In this document: positions 1 through 13,246 of the stretch, in pieces
How the letters are laid out: each line of letters starts with the position of its first letter
How positions within the stretch are numbered: position 1 is the first letter of the stretch
NCBI GenBank assembly: GCA_003344405.1
Contig: NOWV01000038.1
Location: forward strand, 475,378 to 539,377
Length of the DNA stretch: 64,000 bases
Direction: 5' to 3'
Source of the DNA: Trichoplax sp. H2
Taxonomy: Eukaryota; Placozoa; Uniplacotomia; Trichoplacea
Translations under genes and position numbers: made by a program
Notes under the pieces: model-generated
What the model saw: the letters and a program-made list of their open reading frames with translations, nothing else
What the model was told of the DNA's origin: nothing
Database searches by the model: none

Positions 1-1951
1 TAGTACAAGGTTTAAATAGACCAGCTGCTTATACTGTACTGTACTGTACAGTATACTCTACTGTACCATTGTACTGTATTGGCTAGAGATACAGTAATTA
101 GCACTCTTATGTTTTTATCTTAACTGGAAGGTTTACATCAATTGCTATTACAGTACAGTACTGTAGCCAGTACAATAGTACTGTAGTGTATCGAGGATGA
201 TGTCATTCAAAGATGGAGAAGAGCGAGTCCATGATACTGTACAGTGTACAGTACTGTACTGTACAGCGTACTGATACAGTACTGTACTGTACTGTACTGT
301 ACTGGTGGGGGAGTGTCGATGATGCACTGTAGTATTTTGTCAAAACCCTTCTCACTAGTCCACTGTATTCTTATATTTACTGTATACTTCAATACTTTAT
401 CAGAATACAGTATCATTTTTGCAAAGTTGCTGATATTTAGAATTGGATATAAGGCTATTATTTCTGTCTTTGCCTAACTCGAAATGTAACGATCATTTAT
501 TCAACTAATACTGTATTATTCAATAAAAAGTGTAAGTACATACAGTAGTCAAAGTGTACGGTAGAACGAACGGCGGGGTTTTACTAGACCTGAGAAAGGT
601 TCGGTTCGGTTCAAACCGTTATGATCTATATCGTTTTACTAATAATTCAAATATAATTTTGAACGGTGCTTATGTACCAGCAAATTGCCCCTGAGCGAAT
701 GCATTCTGTCGATTTCTTAACTGTAAATATCAGCATTGGCATCCAAATCAGGGACTTGTTAATAAGAGAGCATTCCCTAATTTAATAATACAGTATAATA
801 GACAGAACTTTCTCTTACAAATCCTTGTCGAAATTAACTGCTATCGTACTGTACAGTACTGTACGTCTGTACTGTACGTCTGTACCCACTGGTCCTGGTC
901 CTGCCAATGCGTGGTGTTTTTGCTTGTGGCCATCGCTATCTCTACTGCGCAACCGCAACTGCCCCTGAAGGTCCACGAGTCTGCAGTCACCCCAGTATAT
1001 TAGTCCTCGTGGGCTCTCAAAGATCCCTCTTCTTCTAAAAGGTATGTACAGACGACTCCATGATCGGATTCTGATGATCGTACTTGCTTTATTGGTAAAA
1101 ATGTTCAATATTATTAATTTGTCTACATGTGAAAAAGATTGTGTATTACTCTACTATCAACTCTTACTGCTATTAAACTTGCTATTACCTGTTTTACAAT
1201 GGATTATTACTAAATTGTAAAATCCTCCTAGCCACATTAAATGTCTGTTCTAGAGTGTAGAAGTTACTAGTTGTAGTCGGTAATGTAGATGGACGCTTAA
1301 AATTCAATATATTGAGCGAAGAAGATATGCCTCGTTTTAAATTAAAATGCTAGGTTATTGCTGTGTAGCACTATACGTAATCCTTAGGCCTAGATAAATC
1401 TATCTGCAACGGACTACTATTTAATCAGTGGTCATCATATAGCAATTACGTTGGAACATGTGATGTAGCCTAATTCTTCTACTGTACTCTGGTTGTTAGC
1501 TTACTTAAAAGGATAATTACTGGACGCTGATTCCAGAGTAGCGCTTCAGCTTTTAACGATTCTACTCTACATATAAACCTGAAATTATAAAGTAATGAAA
1601 TATTAGTCATTCAATAGACCACACTAATCAAGGTCAATTTACTAACAAATATAGTTTTGAAACTAAACCTAATGACGAACAGCAGTTTTCCTATCATTAC
1701 GGTGCTGTCTTCAACCTTTCTTTATACAATTTAGTAATATGTAGTATTGATGGCCTTTAGATTTTGACTTGTTTGATGTATACTTATAACCCTTGGTCGG
1801 ATTTAAGTTATATAATAAATTGTATAGCATATCAATTGTCCAATATTATCAAATAGCTAGCCTAAGATACGACCAACGGATTACTTTTAGTTTATTAACT
1901 CTTCTGGTGTATTTGTATCCTATTCATATAGCCATAACTTGAAACTACGAA
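1..1951. other. Gene-free 5' flank with GTAC palindromes
   Basis: No reading frame here looks like a gene; the longest open frames run through repeat sequence. Tracts built from TACTGTAC/GTACAGTA lie at about 31-75, 150-190, 236-305 and 845-890. A 45-bp sequence at 586-630 recurs inverted at 45681-45725. The last few hundred bases before the RPS5 start presumably hold its promoter and 5' UTR, but no core element can be named. Confidence 0.6.
586..630 (+). repeat. Dispersed 45-bp repeat, copy A
   Basis: This stretch matches the reverse complement of 45681-45725 at 44 of 45 positions by direct reading. It contains three GGTTC units in a row and ends in GTTATGATCTATA. Its only partner in the window is about 45 kb away in the opposite orientation, so it is likely a fragment of a dispersed element of unknown type. 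Confidence 0.85.
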
Positions 1952-3238
<1,287 letters not shown>

Positions 3239-3284
3239 GAATATTACCGATTTCATGTTTTATAATGTAATGTAACCAAAGCAA

Positions 3285-3290
3285 AATAAA
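3285..3290 (+). terminator. Poly(A) signal of RPS5
   Basis: A canonical AATAAA lies 47 nt after the RPS5 stop codon, followed by an A-rich stretch. This suggests a 3' UTR of under 100 nt. It was identified by motif and position only. Confidence 0.6.
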
Positions 3291-3507
3291 AAAAGATTAG
3301 TTCATTCTCACTGTTGTATAACTGCGGTTATTTTACCAAAGGAAAAGGGACAATGAATGCTCAAGTAATGCGGTTCATAACGCAGCTTACTAGAATTGTT
3401 AATAGTACAGACTGTACTTTTTAAGAATTGAACACTGTCAGTCATTAGGAAGGGATCTAGACATATGAAGACAAGTTTTTCACTAAATTACTACGTTTCT
3501 CCACCGT

Positions 3508-4104
3508 ATACTATAGCATTCAACTTTACATAGACATGAACCGGGGACTACTTACAGTATACTAGATAGGAAAGTTCTGCATAAAACCCCTCCTGCACCC
3601 GAATTCAGCTTAGTAGTACTCCAGGTTACTGCAATAACTCCATATACTGTACTCTATGGTTATTGGTTTATGTAACCAAATATTAAGACCTTTTTCTCTT
3701 TACTACGAGCTATGAACGAGCCATGCTGTACCAAGTACTTGAGTAAAACTGCCTGACCACAGAATCGTGCAGTACAGTGTATGAAAGCCGAAAAATACAG
3801 TAATAGATCGCATACTATAGCATTCAACTTTACATAGACATAAACCGGGGACTACTTACAGTATACTAGATACGAAAGTTCGGCAAGAAACCCCTCCTGC
3901 ACCCGAGTTCAGCTTAGTACTCCAGGCTACTGCAATAACTCCATATACTGTACTCTGTGGTTATTGGTTTATGTAATAAAATATTAAGACCTTTTTCTCT
4001 TTACGAGCTATAAACTAGCTATGCTGTACCAAGTACTTCATTAAAACTGCCTGACCACAGAATCGTACAGTACAACGTATGAAAGCCGAAAAATACAGTA
4101 ATAA
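3508..4104. repeat. Tandem duplication, about 304 bp, two copies
   Basis: Copy 1 (3508 to about 3806) and copy 2 (3812 to about 4104) align almost throughout, with scattered substitutions and a few small indels. Shared landmarks include ACTATAGCATTCAACTTTAC, GAACCGGGGACTACTTACAG and CTGCCTGACCACAGAATCG. The block lies between RPS5 and FLOT1 and has no coding frame. It could be an old local duplication or part of an unrecognised element. Confidence 0.9.
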
Positions 4105-4403
4105 TTAATTGATATTCATTTTTTCTTTTTTACCCCGCTGGCCCTTATTGTACCGAACCATGAAGATTAGTTTACACTTGCTGTTTACTGTACCGTATCG
4201 CACCAGTCCATGTTGTCCCGTCTGTCTGTACTGTACGTTCTTGAATTCGGTGGTACTTTAGTAGCGACGTTTGTGCCCCTTTTTAGCGACTGTTTTGACA
4301 CGATTCTGGCGTACACTTGCTGTACAGTACTGGAATAGGATAATATCGCCATTTTGTTGTGAAATTACTTATTGACACTGCAAGCCCCTAATATCACGCA
4401 ACC

Positions 4404-7400
4404 ATGGTATTCTTTGAAACTAGTGGTCCAAATGAAGCTATGGTAATTTCAGGTAAGTTTTAAGGAAACATTGAAGTTAACATTGACAGTAGTTGATCTA
4501 GAAGAGTCACTCGAGTCGTCTTTATTTTCGGATCGATTTTTTCGCTTGCACAAACAGTACTCACAGTACTGTAGTGTACTATTAGAATACGAGTAAACGG
4601 ATTTAAAATGTTGTAGATTTCGATATAGCAAAATTTATTCTTTTATTGCTACCAGATCCTGACACAGTACATTGAGTCCAATATATAGAGTACAGATTTA
4701 GATTTTATAGAATTTCCTGTATATGTAAATGGTAGAACTTGGAAACATAAGCAAGTGTAGTCTTTTTATTGGATATTGGTATTTGGTCAAGGAGGTTCAC
4801 TGTTTCACAAGTTATGATATGTATTGGAGACTTTGAGAGAAAGCTGATGCCCTTCTGTGTAGCACAGTTCAAGGCTAGTCTACTCTCTACTATACTCAGT
4901 TTACCGTACATTATTTCCCAATTTTTGGTTGTATATTTCCGATCAAGTCGATTATAACGATAAGAAAGCGTAGTCTTTTTATTCGACATTCGTATTTGGT
5001 CAATGGAGGTGCACTGTTTCACAAGTTATGATATGTATTGGAGACTTTGAGAGAAAGCTGATGCCCTTCTGTGTAGTACAGTTCACGGCTAGTCTACTCT
5101 CTGCTATACTCAGTTTACCGTCCATTATTTCCCAATTTTTGGTTGTATATTTATTTCCGATCAAGTCGATTATAGTGATACTGTACACTGTACAGTATTA
5201 GCGTCTGTTAGTGATAGAATAATAGAAAAGTACACTACTGTAGCTGGAAAACTGAATCTATCTTACACTTGTACTCTTTTCTACCAACGTTGGATAAACA
5301 GCTACAGTAGTGGCGATTAAGAAATTTGTCAGATGCATTTCTACCTTGATGTGTCTTTGGTCAGATCACCGCACAATTCGTACATTAGCATACTAGTCTA
5401 ACATATTGGGCATGATAATATCAACTGAGATCAATGTCGTAAATGGCCGTAATGATGTCATTACGGCACTGTATATCGTTTCGTGTTGGCCATGCTTTAT
5501 TGTAAAGTTGCAATTTCTCAAGAAACCATGAACAAATTTTATCTCTTTAGCTCTCAGACTGATCCAAATATGCCGCAATATGATATCAATACATTCCGCT
5601 TCAGTCAATAGACCTCAAAACAACTGTAAATTTCGTATAGATCCGATTTGGATTGATTTTGACGATCAAGAGTACAGTAATATTTCGTAGTTAAACGATA
5701 GACAGTGACATCTATTTATGTGAGAGCCAACAGTGCTTGATCACTTTTACTCTACCAACACTAGTAGCTTTTTAGAATATATATGTAGAATTCAAGACTA
5801 GATCTGAACTTTCACTCTATATTTGCAAGGAGCTTTAGTTGAGGAACCTTTGAATTGACGGTAACATGCTTTTCAAGCCATTTCTTGACTACTTTGAGAT
5901 AAATAATTGCACAATACAACTATCTGTAATTTAATAACCAATGCTATTTTGACTATTAGAAGGATTAGTAAGCCACAAATACATTCACTCTACAACTAGT
6001 TTATGTTTAAAAGTAGAATAACGACTTTACACGGCCTGGCTATTGCCTCTAGAATTTGTCGTCTACTCTGCCAAGCTTTATAATTAATTATTGGCACACA
6101 CTCCAAGATTTGTAATCTTGAGTTCGCGTAATTTGGGAGACACACGGGCGAGGCTCAACACAGATTGTAATACTGTACTATAGGCAAATGGATATCACCT
6201 ATGTGAAATATAAAAGCTGATTCGTCGTAATATATAGTACTACCACAAGTAGTCCAGTATCGTACCCTACTCTGATACAGTAGGTAACCATGGGCGTAGT
6301 CGTTGCGTTTGGCATTATTATATTATATTTTTTCTTTTGTTTCGTACCACGCATGCTCAACAAGACTGGCACAGTTTCATCAGTGCAAGAATGGACTGAA
6401 GTAATCCATGGTGTAGGATGTTTCCTTGCTGCAATCAATCACGCAGTTTTACTGCAGTTATACAGTATATTAAACGTGTTATTCATGGTTATTCATGATT
6501 CAAGTCGATGAGCTATTTGCCAATATCCTAGTGACAGTATAACCCGATGGACCTGATCGTTGTTTGTTCTTGCCTGAAGTAATCCACGATAGGTGTTTCT
6601 TGCTGCAATCAATCACGCAGTTTTACTGCAGTTATACAGTATATTGAACGTGTTATTCGTGATTCAAGTCCATGAGCTATTTGCCAATATCCTAGTGACA
6701 GTATAGCCCCATGGACCTGATCGTTGTTTCTTATTAGCTGAAGTAATCCACGATAGGGTGTTTCCTTGCTGCAATCATGCAATTCTACTGCAGTTATACA
6801 GTATACTGTATACCAAACGTGTTATTCATGATTCAAGCCGATGAGCTATTTGCCAATATCCTAGTGACAGCATAACCTCATTAACCTGATCGTTGCTTAT
6901 TATTGAACTCTTAAAATTGACTCGGCTTAAAGTGCATCTTCATGCGACTATTGTACTTATACTATTATCAAATAATATCATAGGTATGTGCCATACTAGG
7001 CCATTAGTAATTCCTGGTGGCAGAGTTTTCGTTTGGCCAATCGTTCAACGCCTTCAACGGTAATGTATTAATAATAATTCTACTAGATCAAGTACCGACT
7101 TTAAGTTAAATGCATAATCAATTATAAACTGTGGCTACGATATGCTGTATCTATCTGTAAAACCAAACTTATCGCAATGCTGTCCAGTACAAATTGTACG
7201 GTGATTGCCATTTGAATAGCCAGTTAAAAGTTTTCCCATTGCAGCAATTAAGTTACCATTTTAAATTATACCTGTATACGTAGCGTGCCAAATTATTCTG
7301 ATACTCTGTAATAATACGCAATCAGCATCACAACAATGTACTAAATTATCCATGCTGTTTACTATGCAGATTATCGTTGAATACGCTAACTCTGAACATA

Positions 7401-9162
7401 GACACACCTAATGTGTATACTCGTCAAGGTGTAGCTATATCTGTAACTGGTGTTGCTCAAGTCAAAGTTCAGAGCACTAATGAAGAAATGTTACAGTCTG
7501 CTTGCCAACAATTCTTGGGTAAAACAGAAACTGAAATGAGGCGTATTGCGCAAGAAACGTTGGAAGGCCATCAGCGTGCTATTATGGGTACCATGACTGT
7601 TGAGGTACGGCTCATCTCATGAGTAACGTAACGTAGAAATTAATTGATTCTGTAGAGTTATTATCAGGCTTTTATAACTTCCTTCCATTAAACATTACCA
7701 ATTACATTTGCAACTTTAGGAAATTTACCAAGATCGTAAAAAATTTTCAAAAAGTGTATTTGATGTCGCGTCATCCGATCTTGTTAGCATGGGAATTAGT
7801 GTAGTAAGCTATACGTTAAAAGATATTCGTGATAGCGAAGGGTATCTACTTGCTCTTGGTATGGCTCGTACAGCACAAGTAAAGAGAGATGCTATGATTG
7901 GTGAGGCAGAAGCGAAAAGAGATTCTGGAATCAAGGTATCATCATTCTTTAAAGATAATAGGCGTATTTCATTGTAAAAGCGATATCGATTATTGAATGT
8001 AGATTTTATTCCTCTGTTCACTTTTAGGAAGCTAGAGCTGAACAGCAAAAAATGGCAGCCCAGTACACTAATGACATTGAAGTGGCTAAATCACAACGGG
8101 ATTTCCAATTGAAAAAGGCTGCTTATGATATTGAAGTCAATACACGCAAGGCCGAAGCAGATCTATCTTACGAGTTGCAGGCCGCCAAAACAAAGCAGAG
8201 AATAAAGGAGGAAGAGATGCAAATCAAGGTTGTTGAACGTGCGCAACAGATTCAAGTACAGGAACAGGTGAGCTCTCAAAGATGAAGGTACCAATAGTGA
8301 ATGTAAACTTATTTACTGAAACGTTTTTCATGGTGACAGGAAATCACTAGACGCGAACGAGAATTAGAAGCCCAAGTTAAACAACCTGCTCTAGCAGAGA
8401 AATATAAACTAGAAAAATTAGCTGAAGCCAACAAGTAACTTTGATATAACTATGATTAATTTCTTTTTCTAATTTGATAACCCTGATGGCGGTACTTGTT
8501 CTATAAAATAGAAAGCGAGTTATCCTCGAAGCTGAAGCTGCAGCTGAAGCCATACGAGTAATTTCCGTTTCCTTTGCATCTGGTATTGATATTTACGCTG
8601 GTATGACCTAGTTGATATGATATTTGTTCGTTTATGTAGGTTAAAGGTGAAGCAGAAGCATTTGCGGTTGAAGCAAAAGCGAAAGCTGAGGCAGAACAAA
8701 TGGCAAAGAAAGCAGATGCTTGGAAAGAATACCAAGAGGCTGCTATGGTCGATATGGTATTGGAAACTATGCCCAAGGTATTTATAAATATCACTTATGT
8801 TTAGAAGTATAAAATTTTTTTTTATTTCATTGCATTATTCATAACCCTATAATTTAGATTGCTGCTGAAGTAGCAGCTCCAATCTCACAAGCCCGTAAAA
8901 TTACTATGGTCTCTGGCGGAGATGGAGAGGTTGGCGCTAGTAAGATAACCGGAGAAGTTTTGAATATTATCCGACAAATGCCGAAGGTAGTTGAAGACCT
9001 AACTGGTATCGACATTACCAAGGTGTGTACTTATAGTTTTTTCAATTGTGATGATTTAATTCTATAGGATTTTCATCCCAATTCTATTATGTCTAATAAC
9101 CTTACTACTAAAATTCACTTCTTTAGGCAATGAAATTTTCTTCTGGTAGTGGTCGTGTATAA
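4404..9162 (+). CDS. FLOT1: Flotillin-1
   Basis: Membrane-microdomain scaffold of the SPFH/PHB family, acting on the cytosolic face of the plasma membrane and endosomes. Ten exons: 4404-4452, 6984-7059, 7370-7604, 7720-7935, 8028-8267, 8340-8434, 8512-8557, 8640-8777, 8858-9022, 9127-9162. They are all phase-consistent and give 431 residues; human FLOT1 has 427. Exon 1 encodes [11 protein letters not shown] and is separated from the rest by a 2.5-kb intron. The PHB domain (about residues 1-190) contains [38 protein letters not shown] and [15 protein letters not shown]. The flotillin coiled coil follows, with [18 protein letters not shown] and EA-rich heptads at about residues 190-360. The C terminus has [10 protein letters not shown] and LTGIDI. 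It resembles FLOT1 more than FLOT2. The position of human Cys34, the main palmitoylation site, is isoleucine here, while a cysteine equivalent to Cys17 is kept. Confidence 0.97.
4757..5180. repeat. Tandem duplication, 213 bp, two copies, in FLOT1 intron 1
   Basis: Copy 1 (4757-4969) and copy 2 (4970 to about 5180) start at the same GTAGTCTTTTTATT. They share long runs such as TATGTATTGGAGACTTTGAG and TTTACCGT..ATTATTTCCC. Copy 2 carries a 4-bp insertion near its end and is followed by a GTAC palindromic tract. The open frames across it are present in both copies but resemble no known protein. Confidence 0.9.
6396..6902. repeat. Tandem repeat, three copies of about 165-178 bp, in FLOT1 intron 1
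   Basis: Units begin at 6396, 6574 and 6738 with CTGAAGTAATCCA. Each contains TTGCTGCAATCA, ACTGCAGTTATACAGTATA and GAGCTATTTGCCAATATCCT. The copies differ by small deletions and substitutions, so the array is not recent. It ends about 80 nt before FLOT1 exon 2. No coding role is apparent. Confidence 0.9.
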
Positions 9163-11418
9163 TTTATTGATTGAAAAGCCATTTTGTAGTCAGTGCGAGT
9201 TCTTTACGTCTGACCATGTTGAACGGTAGAAATGTATTAATTATTACTCCCTATTACTGGCTAGCAGCTGCCTACCGTATATAAAAAATATTGGTTCTTT
9301 TCACACATTAACTAATAAAGTAATTAGAATTGCCGTGCGACTTACGGCATCTATTGCGTTTTAGCGCTGAAATATCGATCGCAGTCATGTAATCTCTCTT
9401 ATAATTACTATCTTAAAGGCTACAATGAGAAATGGGTACTTTAATGTAAGACAATTAAGTAACGCGATTTTAACTTCACAGCATCTATAATTTCTAAGCT
9501 TATCATATACTCGCATACAATACTTTACTACGCGAACGGGTAGGCTTTAGTCATTTCTTAGTTTTCCTGTCCTGAATGATGGATTAATAATTAATTGATT
9601 TTGGATTATATAAAACAGTGTGAATATAAACCGTATGATAAATAATCTTGATAGTTATAATTCATGAATTAGATAGCTAATTAGGCCGTTTCTCACAGTT
9701 TTTAGAAGAAACAATAAACTTTATTTCTTATCACTGTAAATCAAATTGCTTTCGCTGTAAGTTATTTAGACTGTAATATTAGCTTGTTGTATGAAGGTTG
9801 CACGGAGTTTGGAATACTTCGGTATTAGTATTCGATCTTATATCTAATCCCCTGGTTTTTGCCATGATTCGCAGCTATAATACATATCTATATACTCGTA
9901 TATACGTATGTTACTATACGCGTACATTAGTTAAATGGGTTGAATTGCTTCTGTTTCGTTTTTAAGATTAAGATGTCGAAGATAGTACTATAAAGGTTTT
10001 ATCTTATCATTACTGTACATACAGTGTACAGTTTAGGCTATGCTTGCAATCATTATTGTATGGGTAGATATATTCATGTGTCTCTGATATATGTTGTACT
10101 GCATGGTGCGTTTATAGCATTCGAGTTGGATCACACCTTGACCTCGGTATATACGAGTATATGTATATCTTGTAATTTAGTAAAAATGCATCACCAGGTC
10201 ATTAGTATTGCGTATATACGTATAACTATTCAAATGTGCTGTATATGGATAAAGTACTACGTACTATAGTAGAATACATCCAATTATAGACAGTAGCACA
10301 AGCGATGCATACCCTATCATATTACCTTTAATACTGATTTAGTGGATTAAATAAAAACAGGGAGTATTTGAGCACTTTATTGGGTACCGTAATCCCTGAA
10401 AAAGATTGGTGTGATTATATACAAATAAAAATATTGTTTACTGAAACTATTTTTGTTTTTTTGCTAATTCCAACCGAGGTGATGATAAATCCACATCGCT
10501 ACCCTATAAACATAATCTTGAATAAGTCATTGTCGCTATGTTGTACTAAACGAGAAAGTTTGGTGCAAGACTACAGTATGCGCTAATTTATGCAAATACA
10601 ATTTAAAAATCTATACGGTGCTTTACTATAACAAAAATCACTAATACCGCTATCTTTCAACTTGAAACTCGCTTCTTAATATCTGAAGGATACATACGGA
10701 AAACAGATAAACATCATTTCCTATTTACCACATGATCAAAATATCAAATATATGAAGGTGTAACACTGTTTATCTCCGAAAATGTGTTCAATCTGCGTAT
10801 GCTATAAACGAATTAAAATTACAACTATGGCCATTTCCTGATAAAGATGGATATGCATTAATTGAGTCAAAGATTTTGCTTGCAACATAAAACCTGGTAC
10901 GTGAGGAGAGATGTTGATATCATGTATTAAAAAATTATCTATTTTAATATAGAGAATAAAGATAGTGTGATTTAATACACCTAGCAGTAGCTACGCAGTT
11001 AAAAAGGGCTACTATTGCAAGATGCGAAATATGAGAAAAGTTGCACTCTGCAGTGCGATAATAAAATGGCCGTATTTGCACTCAAGGTGTTTAACGCTTT
11101 GTCAATTGCTGGACTTGCATGAAAAGTTATAAATGAAACGGTGATATAAATTGTCCAGTAACACCAAGTGATGTGATAGATTCCTATTGGCTTCTCACGC
11201 GTTGAAAATTTATTCGTTGTTCTTTAATACTATTTTCGTTGATTATTATACCTACTTGTACTTTCCTTAGACGAACAAAGTATCATTCATTAGAGAGTTA
11301 ATTCTCCATTATTTAATCTTTTCTGGCATCATTACTGACAAATTTCACAAGATACGTCAGTAGGAAATTATCTTTCGTGAAAGGATTATTGTTTGGTTAC
11401 AAGTTGAACCTTGTTAAT
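9163..11418. other. Intergenic region FLOT1 to T-box gene
   Basis: No gene recognised. A candidate FLOT1 poly(A) signal (AATAAA) lies at 9314-9319. The region is AT-rich, with short TATATACGTATA-like imperfect palindromes around 9890-9920 and 10150-10220. The open frames at 10024-10269 and 10368-10586 have no family resemblance and no splice support. Part of this region is presumably the T-box promoter. Confidence 0.6.
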
Positions 11419-13246
11419 ATGCAAAGTAGCAAGAGTGAGTTAAGTAAGAATTATTCAGTTGAGTCAATTGTCGCTGATGACAGTAGATGTGATCAAGCCG
11501 AGGATAAAGATACATCGCAAAGTCCATCATACTGTAACCATGGTCCATTTTGTGGTTGTTATTCGTGCAACAGAAACTTTCGAGTAGGATTTAATAGGTC
11601 ATCTGATGATTTGTCGGTTCTACCAGCTGAATCAGTGAATAGCAATTTGGTTGCTACACCCAACTGTATTTTGCAAGATGTACAGGTTCATTTGGTTAAT
11701 CGAGAGATGTGGCATGCATTTTCAAACCTTGGAACTGAAATGATCATTACAAGGATCGGAAGGTAACATTGCTTTAATGTTCATTACTGAAACTATTAGC
11801 ACACAACCCATGTGAAACTGTCTGGCTAATATCACTAAAAGTTCAATTACAACTTGAGCGTGGTATTAGTTAAGCACTAAAAAATATTATCACGCGATAA
11901 AATGTAGTGTTTAAATTTAAAATAGGCCAATAATGTATTCGTTTATCTTTTAATGCCTTACTCCGATTGCTATATGTTTACAGGCGTCTATTTCCAACGT
12001 TAGAAATTAGTCTAAGTGGTCTTGATTCAGATGGTAGATATATTATTAAGGCTGATATAACAGCGGCTGATAACCATCGCTACAAATATATACCAGCATC
12101 GGGATGGGTACCAGTACAAAATGGCAATCATGCAGTGATTACATCTCACAACAGTAATGTCTCCTTTGGAACTTATGAGCACCCTGATTCACCAAATACG
12201 GGGAAATTTTGGATGAAGGCCAATAGCATTAGCTTTAAGAAAATGAAATTGAGTAATGATAAGAGCTGTAAGACGAAAGGATGTGTACGTTGGAAGATTG
12301 CTTTTATACCATATGCTGAGTTAATTAATGAGTACATTAAGAGTAATTTCAGTTGTAGCTCACAATTATAAATATTTTCGATAGTAAAATTGTTGTATTA
12401 ACTTTATATCACCTCTTGCTTGTATTGTATAGATTATCTTGAACTCGATGCGGAAATATCAGCCAAGAATTCATATTATGAGAATTGACGCACCCAACTT
12501 AGGATCAAGAATTGCCGTTTTCCCAGAGACTCGTTTCTTTGCAGTAACTTCTTACCAAAATGTTCAAGTTAGTAAATTTAAAATATTAAGATAAGTAATT
12601 TCTTTCGATTATACTGTACGCCATATGGAATTTATCTATTCCAGACTTGCAATATTATTCTTTTTTAATATTTACTGTATAGGTAACTAAACTGAAAATT
12701 CAAAATAATCCCTTTGCCAAAGCATTTCGTGATAGTAATTCGCAGTTGACGAACTGTCAATCAATCAACAGTTATACTACCAATCAATTGAGTAAAAACT
12801 TATTAAGCTCTTTTCGTGAACATAATATAAATAGTTATCCAACAACTGGATATACTCCTGGATACTCGAATTCCTATAGCCTAGATGGTAATCGAAACTT
12901 TAATACCATCAACAGGAATAACCATCACTTTGCAATTTATCCAGCGACTTCTTTAACGCCTCAAGTTACAAGAGTTTCAGAGCCAACACCATATTATGCC
13001 GCATCTACATACAGTAACTTTCCTTCTTCGAACTCGAATCCTTATGTCGGGGCTGGTTTCACTTCAGAATACCCTTACGATTCGCCGTTATGTAATCATC
13101 TTCCTGCTCAATCATCCGATAGCAATCGTAATTTAAATTTTCAACTTATACCTAGTAGACCAGGCTATCATTCGTATAATGTTAATCCCCCTATAGCATT
13201 GCCTTCTCCGGTAACAAGTATGAATTACAACAAAGAGATGAGATAG
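11419..13246 (+). CDS. T-box transcription factor, divergent
   Basis: Sequence-specific DNA-binding transcription factor of the T-box family, acting in the nucleus. Four exons (11419-11762, 11984-12284, 12433-12567, 12683-13246) join in phase to about 447 residues. The T-box runs from about residue 92 ([18 protein letters not shown]) through [69 protein letters not shown] and [17 protein letters not shown] to about residue 280. These are the family's landmark motifs. The N terminus is short and contains a cysteine cluster, [12 protein letters not shown]. The C-terminal 160 residues are rich in N, S, Y and P, as in a transactivation region. I could not assign a subfamily: motifs are mixed between Brachyury-like (ADNHR.KY) and Tbx1/15/20-like. 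The start is the first ATG in the frame; an upstream exon is possible because the frame stays open for about 100 nt before it. Confidence 0.93.

Noticed and set aside
586-630. tRNA-like GGTTCGAA B-box resemblance in the 45-bp repeat
   Set aside because: There is no A box, acceptor stem or anticodon arm around it. The GGTTC motif is explained by its own short tandem repetition.
815-1108. 97-codon minus-strand frame
   Set aside because: It starts at a non-ATG codon, crosses GTAC repeats and has no homology I recognise.
6290-6511. Plus-strand frame with a hydrophobic start ([14 protein letters not shown])
   Set aside because: It lies in FLOT1 intron 1, and its second half is the three-copy tandem repeat; the hydrophobic run is short and unsupported.
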